From Holosporales bacterium (GTDB lineage: Bacteria; Pseudomonadota; Alphaproteobacteria; RUG11792), in the NCBI GenBank assembly GCA_031258785.1, contig JAIRMJ010000038.1, positions 1 to 38,861 of the forward strand: a stretch of DNA of 38,861 bases, written 5' to 3'. Shown piece by piece: positions 1 through 8,440 of this stretch (position 1 is its first letter; the number at the start of each line of letters is the position of its first letter). The notes beneath the pieces were generated by a model. That model made no database searches and was not told the DNA's origin. It worked only from the letters and a program-made list of their open reading frames with translations. The position numbers and the translations under genes are program-made.

Positions 1-1184
1 TAATACGTACGATGTGATAAGCCATCATAACCACAAGCTACATAGTATGTGCCATCTATAGTCTGGATAGGAATAGAGTTTGGAATGGAAATGGAGTAGG
101 AGTTATTATATATAGTAAAGTTACTACTAGTATTACTCCTGCTATATACCTCATACTGTATACTTGTACTACCTGTTGTAATATTGAGTTGAGTTATAAC
201 CATAGCCCACTTATCCTTATGTGTACTGGAGCTATGTGTACTTACATATACCATACCATTATCCCTACTGGTTATATCACTACTGCATATAGATGTATCC
301 CATATAGGGAATAACATGTAGTATACATAGTCATCATATTTATATAGATATGTACCACCACCTTGGTATACGTTACCAGAAACAGGGGTAAGATTGTTAC
401 GAAATATATGGTAGCAATGAGAATAAGTATCTGCTATAATTGTTGGTATATTACCCAACTGATACCATGTACCATACCTGTACATATATGGGTAATCAGA
501 TACAAACTCACCTTCTACATCACTCCATACCTTCCAGTTAGATGGGTTATAATCTGTCATAGATTTAAGGAGGTAGCAGAGGGAGGAGGTAAACGCATTT
601 GTTACCCTATACATATAAGGATCACTACTGCTACCACTGCCACTATCAGTAGTATTATCATTATACTCACTACTAGCTATATAATATCCATTATTCATAT
701 TGCCATATATATTGGATATCTTAAGCTTATAGTAATAGGTAGCATTAGTACGATAGAACTTTCTACTAGTACTATCCCTAGCATACCTCTCAAGTACCAA
801 TCCCCGTTTACTCTCAGTCCCATTACCAGTATCATCCTGAGTTATAACCATAGCACGTAGGCCTTCATACCCACTCTTACGGCTTATATGTACTATCCCA
901 TTCTCCCTACCAGTTATGGCTTTTATATCTACAAGGTTAGGAGGAATGAATAGGGTCATATCTGGAGGAGGCACATATGGTGCTATCTCTAAGTTACCAC
1001 TTATAACCAGCTTCTTGCCTGAAGCTACAGTTATAGTACCACTACCTCCTATTGATACTTTCGCATTAGCAGCTATAGTAGTATCACTCTCACATACCAT
1101 ACTACTATTACATGTTATAGTACTTAGCAGTATACATAAGAGGATATAAATATAGGTACTGTTACTTATTCTGTTTGCGTTCAT
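1..1184 (-). CDS. Exported repeat protein, surface-type, 3' end beyond window (partial)
   Basis: The minus strand reads open from an ATG at 1184-1182 to the left edge (394 codons, no stop), so the C-terminus is missing. The N-terminus (MNANRISNST, then YIYILLCILLSTITC) is a signal peptide, possibly lipidated at the Cys of STITC. A short strand-rich stretch follows (SIGGSGTITVASGKKLVI). After it come two copies of a module: 'ENGIVHIS...RAMVITQDD' and 'DNGMVYVS...WAMVITQLN', each leading to 'GYYIAS' or 'TYYVAC'. The first copy continues to 'DYNPSNWKVWSD'. The protein is very rich in Tyr, Ser, Thr, Asn and Gly, and codons such as AGT, ACT, TAT and ATA dominate, unlike the neighbouring genes. I recognise no family. 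A close paralogue remnant lies at 38341-38611. I infer a secreted or outer-surface protein, possibly antigenic or adhesive; the function is unknown. Confidence 0.75.
   Translation of the reverse strand, partial: MNANRISNSTYIYILLCILLSTITCNSSMVCESDTTIAANAKVSIGGSGTITVASGKKLVISGNLEIAPYVPPPDMTLFIPPNLVDIKAITGRENGIVHISRKSGYEGLRAMVITQDDTGNGTESKRGLVLERYARDSTSRKFYRTNATYYYKLKISNIYGNMNNGYYIASSEYNDNTTDSGSGSSSDPYMYRVTNAFTSSLCYLLKSMTDYNPSNWKVWSDVEGEFVSDYPYMYRYGTWYQLGNIPTIIADTYSHCYHIFRNNLTPVSGNVYQGGGTYLYKYDDYVYYMLFPIWDTSICSSDITSRDNGMVYVSTHSSSTHKDKWAMVITQLNITTGSTSIQYEVYSRSNTSSNFTIYNNSYSISIPNSIPIQTIDGTYYVACGYDGLSHRTY
35..159. repeat. Long repeat, left copy (matches 38487-38611)
   Basis: This 125-base segment matches 38487-38611 in the same orientation with the same length and about ten mismatches counted by eye. 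It codes for the part of the exported repeat protein running from 'QYEVYSRSNTSSNF' to 'IQTIDGTYYVA'. The match ends at 159, exactly where an IS-like sequence begins in the right copy. The two genes are therefore recent paralogues, and the repeat could support recombination between them. Confidence 0.85.
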
Positions 1185-1317
1185 TGTCTTTATCCGCCAA
1201 ACATTTTCTCCGTATACTACCTATTGTGGCATAAGGAGGGTTAAGAGAGAGTTAAATGGGGAGTGGGAATTTATGTTGTCGGGATAAAAATTGATTAGAT
1301 GCGCGTGACACAAGGTT

Positions 1318-1346
1318 TTGCCAAGCAGTTGGATCTGTGGTAAAAT
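1318..1346 (+). promoter_or_regulatory. Sigma70-type promoter for the degP-like gene
   Basis: TTGCCA at 1318-1323 and TAAAAT at 1341-1346 are separated by 17 bases, close to the sigma70 consensus. The site lies about 50 bases upstream of the protease start. A ribosome binding site (GGAG) follows, 9 bases before the ATG at 1399. The mfd gene only 21 bases after the protease gene is probably co-transcribed. Confidence 0.6.
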
Positions 1347-1398
1347 ACTAGAGTACTGTCGTGGCGTTATTTTATAAAAGTTTAATTGGAGAAACAAC

Positions 1399-3345
1399 AT
1401 GAATCTTTTTAGGGTGGTTTTGTATATAGTGGTAATCTTGGGCTCAATCGAGGTTTGGGAACATTTTAGGTCAGAGCTTCTCTCGACGTTCCACTACCTG
1501 ACAGGTATTAACGTATCGCAAGATAAGGACCAATCTGTTCCTTTTAAACCAGATCAGGTAGACACCACAGTAGTACCGCAAAAGCTCGCGTCACTTCAGC
1601 AAGTGGAGCAGAATCAGCAGGTTGCGAATGTGGATCAGAAAGGGGCTGATGTGCAGCAGTCGGCAAATGCAGAAGAAATTTCTGGAGAAAAGGCAGCGAA
1701 CTCTGTTGAGGTAAATTTCGTAATAGGGTTTGCAGATGTTGTCAAAAGGGTGGCAACTGCGGTTGTGAATGTGGCATCTATGCAGCAAGTTGTGTCCAAT
1801 GCCCGTGTCGATATTCCGGATATCCTGGGTGGTGGTCCCTTTGATGACATCATAAGGGAATTCTTCGGTGGTCCTAGGAACAAGGTTACAAAACGCAAAA
1901 CGACAGCTCTTGGTTCTGGATTTATCGTTCAGATCGAAAAGGAGGTCGCGTATGTCGTAACCAACTACCATGTCGTTGAAAATGCGACGCAGATAGTGGT
2001 GTATACGGCCGACAAAACTGAGCTGCGAGCTGTTGTATACGCCTCGGATTCCAGAACTGACATTGCTGTTTTGGCGGTTGACATCAAAGGACTGAATTTG
2101 AATGACCATAAATTAACGACGGTTAAATGGGGTGATTCCGACAAGATTCAGGAAGGGAACTTCGTCATAGCGATTGGGAACCCATTTGGTCTCGGCAGCA
2201 CTGTAACTCACGGTATCATCTCGGCAAAGGGCAGGAATATCACACTTGGCAAGACATCCATCAACTTCGTGGAAGACTTCATACAGCACAGCGCTCAGAT
2301 CAACATGGGGAACTCTGGAGGAGCCCTGCTTAATGCCAAAGGCGAAGTTATCGGCATCAATAACGCCATCTTCTCGATGAATGGCGGAAATATCGGCATA
2401 GGATTTGCGATTCCGTCTAATATTTCAAAGGCTACAGTAGATCAGCTTATCGCACACAAACGAACGTATAGGGGCTGGCTAGGCGCAGAGGTACAACAGG
2501 TTGGAGCGAAACAGGCAGAGAGCGTTGGATTGGCCAAAGGAGTGCGGGATTCAACGAAAGTATTCGGAGCGTACGTATCGAAGTTGGTTCCCGGTGGTCC
2601 GGCGGAGAAGGCTGGCCTAAAAGTTGGAGATATAGTTATAGAATTTAATGGCAAGAAGATTACGGAGGAATACAGTCTGCATGTAGCAGTTGGTACCACT
2701 GAGATTGGCAAGTCTGTCCCTGTCAAAGTCTGGCGACAAACGAAGAACGGTGAAAAATGGGGTATTGCAACTGTTACTGTACGCATAGGAGACTATGAGA
2801 AGGCAATGGCGGCTGGAGACGTTGGCGACGGCCATGGAGGATCAAATGAAGAAGTCGCAGAGAAAGAAACGACTCTGGATTCTCTAGGTATAACGGTTTC
2901 GGCCGTACCACCGCAGTTTAGGGGAGAATACCCAGAAGAGGTTAAAGTCATTATAACCAAAGTGGATGAAGATAAATGTATGTCTTTTTATGGGCCTGTC
3001 TTCCTGCCTGGCGATGGATTCATTTCAGCTAATAACAGGAGGGTTACTAGCGTCTCTCAGCTGAAACAGATAATGGATGCTGTTGTGGCTAACAAATCGT
3101 TGCGTAATACTCCAATCCCATTTGTAGTAATGAGGAATGGCTCGAGAATGATCATAGCAACAACAATTGATGTCTCACAGCCGGAGAAGAAGTCCGAAAC
3201 GTCAAAGGAAGATAAATCGAAAAAGGGCGACACAGCAATTGAAAACCAGTCAGGGGGGACGCCCCAGGATGAGCTGCTCAAGCCTGGAGCACCTGGCTTA
3301 GGGCCAGTGAGACCAGAACAGGAACAACCAGCAGGGGTTGGATAG
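1399..3345 (+). CDS. degP: Periplasmic serine protease of the DegP/HtrA family
   Basis: This is an envelope quality-control protease that degrades or refolds misfolded periplasmic proteins. Residues 1-20 form a signal or anchor segment (LFRVVLYIVVILGSIEVW). A Gln-rich linker follows to about residue 105. The trypsin-like domain (about 110-350) carries the full triad: His191 (TNYHVVEN), Asp221 (SRTDIAVL) and Ser306 (NMGNSGGAL). A first PDZ domain begins near 360 (GWLGAEVQQV) and a second, more divergent one covers about 490-600. The C-terminus is a Lys/Glu- then Pro/Gly-rich tail of about 50 residues. At 648 residues it is longer than typical DegP (about 450-500) because of the N-terminal linker and the tail. 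The ATG start has a GGAG site. It is probably co-transcribed with mfd. The family call is secure; the exact paralogue (DegP, DegQ or MucD) is not. Confidence 0.93.
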   Translation: MNLFRVVLYIVVILGSIEVWEHFRSELLSTFHYLTGINVSQDKDQSVPFKPDQVDTTVVPQKLASLQQVEQNQQVANVDQKGADVQQSANAEEISGEKAANSVEVNFVIGFADVVKRVATAVVNVASMQQVVSNARVDIPDILGGGPFDDIIREFFGGPRNKVTKRKTTALGSGFIVQIEKEVAYVVTNYHVVENATQIVVYTADKTELRAVVYASDSRTDIAVLAVDIKGLNLNDHKLTTVKWGDSDKIQEGNFVIAIGNPFGLGSTVTHGIISAKGRNITLGKTSINFVEDFIQHSAQINMGNSGGALLNAKGEVIGINNAIFSMNGGNIGIGFAIPSNISKATVDQLIAHKRTYRGWLGAEVQQVGAKQAESVGLAKGVRDSTKVFGAYVSKLVPGGPAEKAGLKVGDIVIEFNGKKITEEYSLHVAVGTTEIGKSVPVKVWRQTKNGEKWGIATVTVRIGDYEKAMAAGDVGDGHGGSNEEVAEKETTLDSLGITVSAVPPQFRGEYPEEVKVIITKVDEDKCMSFYGPVFLPGDGFISANNRRVTSVSQLKQIMDAVVANKSLRNTPIPFVVMRNGSRMIIATTIDVSQPEKKSETSKEDKSKKGDTAIENQSGGTPQDELLKPGAPGLGPVRPEQEQPAGVG

Positions 3346-3366
3346 CACTAGCCTGACTGAGTCAGT

Positions 3367-6300
3367 ATGCAGATAAAATCGGTTAGTCTCGGGAAATCGC
3401 CCGAGACTGTTCCGTTTATCAGAGAGATTTTTGAACATGATTCAATCGTTTTTGTACTGAATAAGCCTGGAACTGCAAAGGCGGTGGCATCTCTTTTGCA
3501 GCAGACCGTACGGGAACACGAGGTTATACCTCTTGATTTTTTCGATGTCTCCATCTATGAAAACTCTATTTGTGATTGCGCAACATTCGAAAGAAGAGCC
3601 GCCAGCCTCACCAAAATACTAACTAGCCAGAAGAAGGTGGTTGTAGCGACGATAGAGGCTCTGAACTACAAGGTGCCGCCTCCAAGCTATTTCCTGGATG
3701 ATCTAGAGATAAGTGTTGGTGATGCGATTTCGTTAGAGGCATTGATAAATCGGCTCGTTACATTTGGGTATCGCAGGTCTGATCTCGTCGTTGAGAAAGG
3801 ATATTTCGCAGTGCGAGGGGGGATAATAGATGTGTTCCCACCACTTGGCGACAGGCCCAAAAGGATTGACTTCTTCGGTAGCGACGTGGAATCTATAAGG
3901 GAGTTTGATGCGGATACCCAAGTTTCGATATCGAACATAAAATCCATACGGTTGACGAAATGCTCTGAGATCATCATGACTGACGATGCCAAGCACATGT
4001 TCAGGCAAAAATTCAGATTACAAAATGATAGGGCCCTGGAAGCTGTCGAGAACGGCAATATGTTTCCTGGAATTGAGTGGTACCTCTCTTGCTTTCATGA
4101 CAAGACTGTGGACCTATCTGCTTACTTCCCAGACCATACGCGATTCATATTGGACTTCGAAGTCGAGAAGCATAATGCAGCATTCTTCGAGCAAGCCACT
4201 GCTGAGTATGAGAAGTTGCAATACGCAGTCCCAGCCGTCACAGATATCTTCCACGATTTTGTTGATGAAATCCCAGATAAGTACGAAATTTTTAGAGTAA
4301 GTCCGTTTGATGACGGATTGGTTACTGGCAACATTTCAACATTCCAAGAACATAACAGAATCTATAATATCAGGCGTGAGGCTGACTTAAAGGCTTTCAC
4401 AGAAACACTTCGTGGCCGTGTCATAATTTCTGTCAAGACGAGGGGCGCCCTCAACGTGTTGCAGGAGATCATGAAGGCGGTCGAATTAAAGCAAGTTCAC
4501 AACTTTTTTGATGACGTTGGTAAGCGTGTTGGCATCGTTGTATCGTGTCTAAATTGCGGATTTATCACCGATAACCTCACTGTGTACACCGAAAAAGAAC
4601 TGTTTGGAGGGGCCCTACATGTTGTTCACAAAGGTTGTGCGAAGAACTTGCCCATGAAGCGCTCAAGGCTTTCCGTCGACGACTATGTTGTGCATAAGAA
4701 GCACGGAATCGCCATCTTTGAGGGTTTAGTAACCCTGGACGTATCAGGCGTTTCACACGATTTCTTGAGTTTACGATATAAGGATAACGATAAGCTATAT
4801 GTTCCAGTTGAGAATGTAGCCCTAATCTCGCGATATGGCGGAGACGATGTAAATGTTGCTCTGGACGTACTGAAGAGCGGAAACTGGCTCAAGAGGAGGC
4901 TTAATGTCAGGAAGAAGCTCCTAGTTATAGCAAACAATCTGCTGAAGACAGCGGCTAAGAGGCAGGCCAACAAGATACAACCATTTGAGATTCCAGACGA
5001 CTATGACGCATTCTGCAATGGGTTTGGACACATCGAAACCGAGGATCAAACTAATGCGATAAACGATGTTTTAGACGATCTACGAGGTGATGTGCCAATG
5101 GACAGACTCATATGTGGAGATGTCGGCTTTGGCAAAACAGAGGTGGCATTGAGAGCAGCATTTGTCGTGGCCTCATCTTTAAAGCAGGTTGTCCTTCTCG
5201 TCCCAACCACGATACTAGCCTCGCAGCACCACAAAGTCTTTAGAAGGAGGTTTGATAAATTTGGTGTAAGAATGTGCCAACTATCTAGGTTTACCCCAAA
5301 AGCACAGATGAACGAAAACATCACAGCCATTGCAAATGGGGACGTGCAGATCATCATAGCCACACACTCCGTTTTGTCTGAGAAAATAAAGTTCCTCGAT
5401 CTTGGTCTCGTTATAGTTGACGAAGAACAGCATTTTGGCGTCCATCAGAAGGAGTTCCTGAAGCAGTTCAATACTAGAACCCATTTTATGACCCTGAGTG
5501 CCACTCCAATCCCCAGGACTCTGCAATTGGCAATGTCAGGGGTTAAGGACCTGAGCATGATCACAACGGCTCCTATGAATAGGATGCCTGTGAAAACCAT
5601 AGTTTGTGACTTTACGAGTGACGCCATAAAGAATGCGATCGAAGCAGAGCTGAAGCTTGGAGGGCAGGTATTCTTCGTTGTACCAAGGATTGAGTACCTA
5701 GACGGTGTCCACGAGCTTGTTTCGAAGTTGCTGCCAGAGTTGAATGTTCAAAAAGCTCACGGCAAGACCAGCAATCTTGAGCAAATTCTGGTGGATTTCT
5801 GCGATCATCAAATAGATGTTTTGGTTTCGACGAATATCATCGATTCAGGCATAGACATTCCAAATGCCAATACTATCCTGATTTACAGGGTCGATCTATT
5901 CGGTCTCTCTCAACTGTACCAGCTAAGAGGTAGGGTTGGACGTTCGAAGCGCCAGGCGTACGCGTATCTGCTCTTAGAGCCACGTAAGATCTTAACAGAA
6001 GCCGCCAAAAAAAGACTCGATGTCCTGCACAAGCTGAACAAGCTGGGATCTGGGGTTGACTTAGCAAGCTATGACATGGATATAAGGGGAGCAGGCAATC
6101 TACTCGGAGAAGAGCAATCTGGTTACATCAAGGAGGTCGGGGTCGAGTTGTACCAATCAATGCTACAGGAAGCGATTCTGATGCTTAAAGCAGACCCAGA
6201 TAGGACGAGATTTGAAAGTTCTGATCCGCAATGGCGCGAACCACAGATAAATCTCGGAGTATCGGTATTTATCCATGATACGTACATTGAGGATTCAGCA

Positions 6301-6705
6301 TTAAGGCTCGAAATCTACAGGAAAATAGGTTCCCTTAATTCCGATTCAGAAATCGATGATATGGAGTTTGAGCTGTCCGACAGATTCGGGAAAATGCCAC
6401 AAGAAACGAGAAATTTACTAGACCTCATGCGCATAAAAATCAGCTGCAAGGCTGCCAATATCGACAAGCTAGATGTCGTTCCATCAGGTATCTTGTTCTC
6501 ATTTGATAAAGGCTGCAATGTTGTTAATTTCGGTGCCGTCATCAGCTCGCTATCTTCAGGGCCAATGTCCGAGCGCTTCACATCTGTAAAACTGAGACCA
6601 GATAGGAGGATTGTGCTGCAAGGACGGTGGCGTCGTGCCGGAGAACGCACGAAGGCCATCGATTGTTTGTGCAGATTTTTGGCATCAACCGGAGTCTTCT
6701 CCTGA
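3367..6705 (+). CDS. mfd: Transcription-repair coupling factor Mfd
   Basis: Mfd is an ATP-dependent translocase that removes RNA polymerase stalled at DNA lesions and recruits UvrA. The 1112 residues compare with about 1150 in the family. The order is standard: a UvrB-like N-terminal region, an RNAP-interaction domain starting near residue 436 (DDYVVHKKHGIAIFEG), a RecG-like helicase core with Walker A near 583-591 (GDVGFGKTEVA) and a DEEQ box near 685 followed by HFG, then motifs LSATPIPRTLQ and QLRGRVGRS, and a C-terminal autoinhibitory domain. It starts 21 bases after the degP-like stop. Its 3' end overlaps the convergent gene 6685-7317 by 21 bases. Confidence 0.97.
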   Translation: MQIKSVSLGKSPETVPFIREIFEHDSIVFVLNKPGTAKAVASLLQQTVREHEVIPLDFFDVSIYENSICDCATFERRAASLTKILTSQKKVVVATIEALNYKVPPPSYFLDDLEISVGDAISLEALINRLVTFGYRRSDLVVEKGYFAVRGGIIDVFPPLGDRPKRIDFFGSDVESIREFDADTQVSISNIKSIRLTKCSEIIMTDDAKHMFRQKFRLQNDRALEAVENGNMFPGIEWYLSCFHDKTVDLSAYFPDHTRFILDFEVEKHNAAFFEQATAEYEKLQYAVPAVTDIFHDFVDEIPDKYEIFRVSPFDDGLVTGNISTFQEHNRIYNIRREADLKAFTETLRGRVIISVKTRGALNVLQEIMKAVELKQVHNFFDDVGKRVGIVVSCLNCGFITDNLTVYTEKELFGGALHVVHKGCAKNLPMKRSRLSVDDYVVHKKHGIAIFEGLVTLDVSGVSHDFLSLRYKDNDKLYVPVENVALISRYGGDDVNVALDVLKSGNWLKRRLNVRKKLLVIANNLLKTAAKRQANKIQPFEIPDDYDAFCNGFGHIETEDQTNAINDVLDDLRGDVPMDRLICGDVGFGKTEVALRAAFVVASSLKQVVLLVPTTILASQHHKVFRRRFDKFGVRMCQLSRFTPKAQMNENITAIANGDVQIIIATHSVLSEKIKFLDLGLVIVDEEQHFGVHQKEFLKQFNTRTHFMTLSATPIPRTLQLAMSGVKDLSMITTAPMNRMPVKTIVCDFTSDAIKNAIEAELKLGGQVFFVVPRIEYLDGVHELVSKLLPELNVQKAHGKTSNLEQILVDFCDHQIDVLVSTNIIDSGIDIPNANTILIYRVDLFGLSQLYQLRGRVGRSKRQAYAYLLLEPRKILTEAAKKRLDVLHKLNKLGSGVDLASYDMDIRGAGNLLGEEQSGYIKEVGVELYQSMLQEAILMLKADPDRTRFESSDPQWREPQINLGVSVFIHDTYIEDSALRLEIYRKIGSLNSDSEIDDMEFELSDRFGKMPQETRNLLDLMRIKISCKAANIDKLDVVPSGILFSFDKGCNVVNFGAVISSLSSGPMSERFTSVKLRPDRRIVLQGRWRRAGERTKAIDCLCRFLASTGVFS

Positions 6706-7317
6706 AGCTGGCGTATCAGTGTCTTCCTCTGAGGACGACGAAATAGAGTCGTCTTCTGAAAATGACGTACTATTGGATTGCCCTGAAAGGAATTTTCGTA
6801 CTATCTCTTTAAGATCGTGTTCGAATTGTTGTACCATTGCGTCAGCTACAGTGCTCAGAGAGTCCAACGAATCCGATATGGACACTGAGCTAGTGTCATC
6901 ACCAGAATTCGCGTCACTGTCAGAATCTATTTCGTGACTACTGGGCGTCAGTGGGACTCCTGAGTGTGGATGTAGGATTTGGGAGCTTGTTATATCGTCT
7001 GATATCGTTGTAGCTTTCGTCTCATTGTCAGAGACAGTACCTGAACCTACATTATCTCCGTTGGTTATGACCGGATCTGCGTCGTCACCAAAATCTGGAT
7101 CGTCGCCTAATTTTATGCCGAAATCATTTATGTCGGCCATTGGTTGGTCGGCGATAGAACTTGTATTTTGGTCTACCTGCTGGGGTATAGTGGCTTTTGG
7201 GGTGACTATTATCGGCAGATTACTGGACGATAACACAGTGCTGTTGCTACACGCGTAGCATCCGATTGCTGCACAGGAGTACGCCAACACAGATGACGGA
7301 TACTTTATCTTGTTCAT
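6685..7317 (-). CDS. Ser/Asp-rich secreted protein, possible lipoprotein
   Basis: The 210 residues start with MNKIKYPSSVLAY, then a short hydrophobic segment with Cys15, Cys20 and Cys23. The context AAIGC20 is a weak lipobox, so Cys20 could be lipidated. The rest is acidic and low in complexity: Asp/Gly-rich around 'GDDPDFGDDADP', Ser/Asp-rich around 'SDSDANSGDDTSS', one amphipathic stretch near 165-180 (VQQFEHDLKEIVRKFL), and a Ser/Glu tail. An AAAGAG site lies about 11 bases upstream of the ATG. The gene is convergent with mfd and overlaps its last 21 bases. I recognise no family. Composition suggests a disordered envelope-attached protein; this is inference. Confidence 0.6.
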   Translation of the reverse strand: MNKIKYPSSVLAYSCAAIGCYACSNSTVLSSSNLPIIVTPKATIPQQVDQNTSSIADQPMADINDFGIKLGDDPDFGDDADPVITNGDNVGSGTVSDNETKATTISDDITSSQILHPHSGVPLTPSSHEIDSDSDANSGDDTSSVSISDSLDSLSTVADAMVQQFEHDLKEIVRKFLSGQSNSTSFSEDDSISSSSEEDTDTPASGEDSG

Positions 7318-7390
7318 ATATCACTTTGATCTCTTTCGTATCCCCACAACCATGTTAGCATAAAAAGACAATGTGGAACAGCTATTAGCT

Positions 7391-7420
7391 AAAAAAGCTG
7401 ATGCAGTGAAGCTCCACTGC
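7391..7420 (-). terminator. Possible Rho-independent terminator downstream of dapD
   Basis: Read on the minus strand, GCAGTG and CACTGC can pair across a 6-base loop, and a run of six T follows after 6 more bases. It lies 124 bases after the dapD stop. The gap between stem and T-run makes it imperfect. Confidence 0.35.
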
Positions 7421-7543
7421 TGGTCAGTATGCTAGAAGGATGATGGGCTTTTATTACAGACGGGTCCATACATACGGTGAGCAAGCGGATCTTACAGACA
7501 TTCCTCCGCTTATGGGGTTTTGCGCAGTCGTTTGTCGGGTACG

Positions 7544-8335
7544 TCAACTCCTCAATATGTCGTTGATGCTCACCTTAGATCTTGTTGTTTTGTCGATCGT
7601 TTTTATTATAACACAGCATGCAATATTGACGTTGTTGCTTTGGTAGCTACCTGGGACTACAACTGAACAGCTCGGTATCTCTCCATAAGAAATCTGGCCA
7701 GTCTCACGTTTAATTATCTTCGTTGAAGCTGTAAGGGTCACACCAGCAGCTATAATTGAGTTCTCACGTACCACGACACCTTCTAGGACTGAGCTGTGTA
7801 CGCCGACAAAACAGTTGTCCTCTACGATGACTGGCCTAGCTGATGTGGGTTCGAGCACACCGCCGATACACGCAAGCCCAGAGATATGGCAGTTGCGCCC
7901 AATCTGCGCACAAGATCCAACCACAGCGTTTATGTCTACCATTGTGTTATCCCCGATATAGGCTCCAACGTTGATGCAGCTCGGCATTATAACGGCGTTA
8001 TTTCCGATATAAACGCCGTTCCTAATAACGGAGAATGGTACCTTCCTGTATCTGTGGGCATCGTAATCGTACTCAAGAAGCCCAAGTTTATCGAATGCTT
8101 CGTATTCTCGCCTCTCGCTTTTCTTGAATCTGAAAGCAAGCAGTATAGCTTCTTTTATCCATGAGTTGACGATCCAATCCCCATCGTGTTGCTCTGCAAC
8201 CCTGATCTCCCCGCAGTTCAACATTTCAAAGACCTTGTTCGTACATTCTATGATCTTGTTCGGATCAGGCAAATATTCTGGTTTATCGATGTTCTTAAAA
8301 TAGAACTTTATCTCATCACGTATGGTCCGGTCCAT
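7544..8335 (-). CDS. dapD: Tetrahydrodipicolinate N-succinyltransferase (DapD)-like, altered active site
   Basis: DapD transfers a succinyl group from succinyl-CoA to tetrahydrodipicolinate in the diaminopimelate/lysine pathway, which supplies peptidoglycan. Hallmarks visible here are RVAEQHDGDW, MPSCINVGAYIGDNTMVD, GSCAQIGRN, IGGVLEP, the left-handed beta-helix hexapeptides and a TRSKVSINDILRS end. Two usually invariant positions differ. The MVDTW motif is MVDIN. The ARSE motif is VHSS, so the Glu 48 residues after the motif Asp, which I equate with the catalytic Glu189 of the mycobacterial enzyme, is Ser. I chose the ATG at 8335 because 42 residues up to the conserved G before RVAE match the family; the frame is open to a GTG at 8434, which would add 33 residues. 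It lies downstream of the two exported paralogues. Activity is uncertain. Confidence 0.85.
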   Translation of the reverse strand: MDRTIRDEIKFYFKNIDKPEYLPDPNKIIECTNKVFEMLNCGEIRVAEQHDGDWIVNSWIKEAILLAFRFKKSERREYEAFDKLGLLEYDYDAHRYRKVPFSVIRNGVYIGNNAVIMPSCINVGAYIGDNTMVDINAVVGSCAQIGRNCHISGLACIGGVLEPTSARPVIVEDNCFVGVHSSVLEGVVVRENSIIAAGVTLTASTKIIKRETGQISYGEIPSCSVVVPGSYQSNNVNIACCVIIKTIDKTTRSKVSINDILRS

Positions 8336-8375
8336 CACTGGCTCTCGTTTATCTACTGTCTCACTTAACGGCACC

Positions 8376-8381
8376 ATTATA
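8376..8381 (-). promoter_or_regulatory. TATAAT -10 box upstream of the chosen dapD start
   Basis: A perfect TATAAT on the minus strand lies 41 bases upstream of the ATG at 8335. No good -35 element is visible, so this is weak support. If it is a promoter, transcription would begin inside the upstream open stretch 8336-8434 and favour the shorter DapD. Confidence 0.3.
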
Positions 8382-8440
8382 TACGAATTCCCATGTGGCG
8401 TGCATACGTACATTGACGCAAATGCCTCGTTCACGCCATT

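Noticed and set aside
363-1149. Plus-strand frames of 165 and 77 residues at the left edge
   Set aside because: They are the antisense of the minus-strand exported protein, which has a signal peptide, internal repeats and a paralogue.
1591-2109. 172-residue minus-strand frame inside the degP-like gene
   Set aside because: It is the antisense of a clear DegP protease domain and has no family motif.
6611-6937. 108-residue plus-strand frame over the mfd end
   Set aside because: It overlaps the Ser/Asp-rich gene on the other strand and arises from its repetitive codons.
8336-8434. 33-residue N-terminal extension of DapD from a GTG
   Set aside because: The family start aligns with the ATG at 8335, and a TATAAT lies inside the extension. 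It is possible but less likely.
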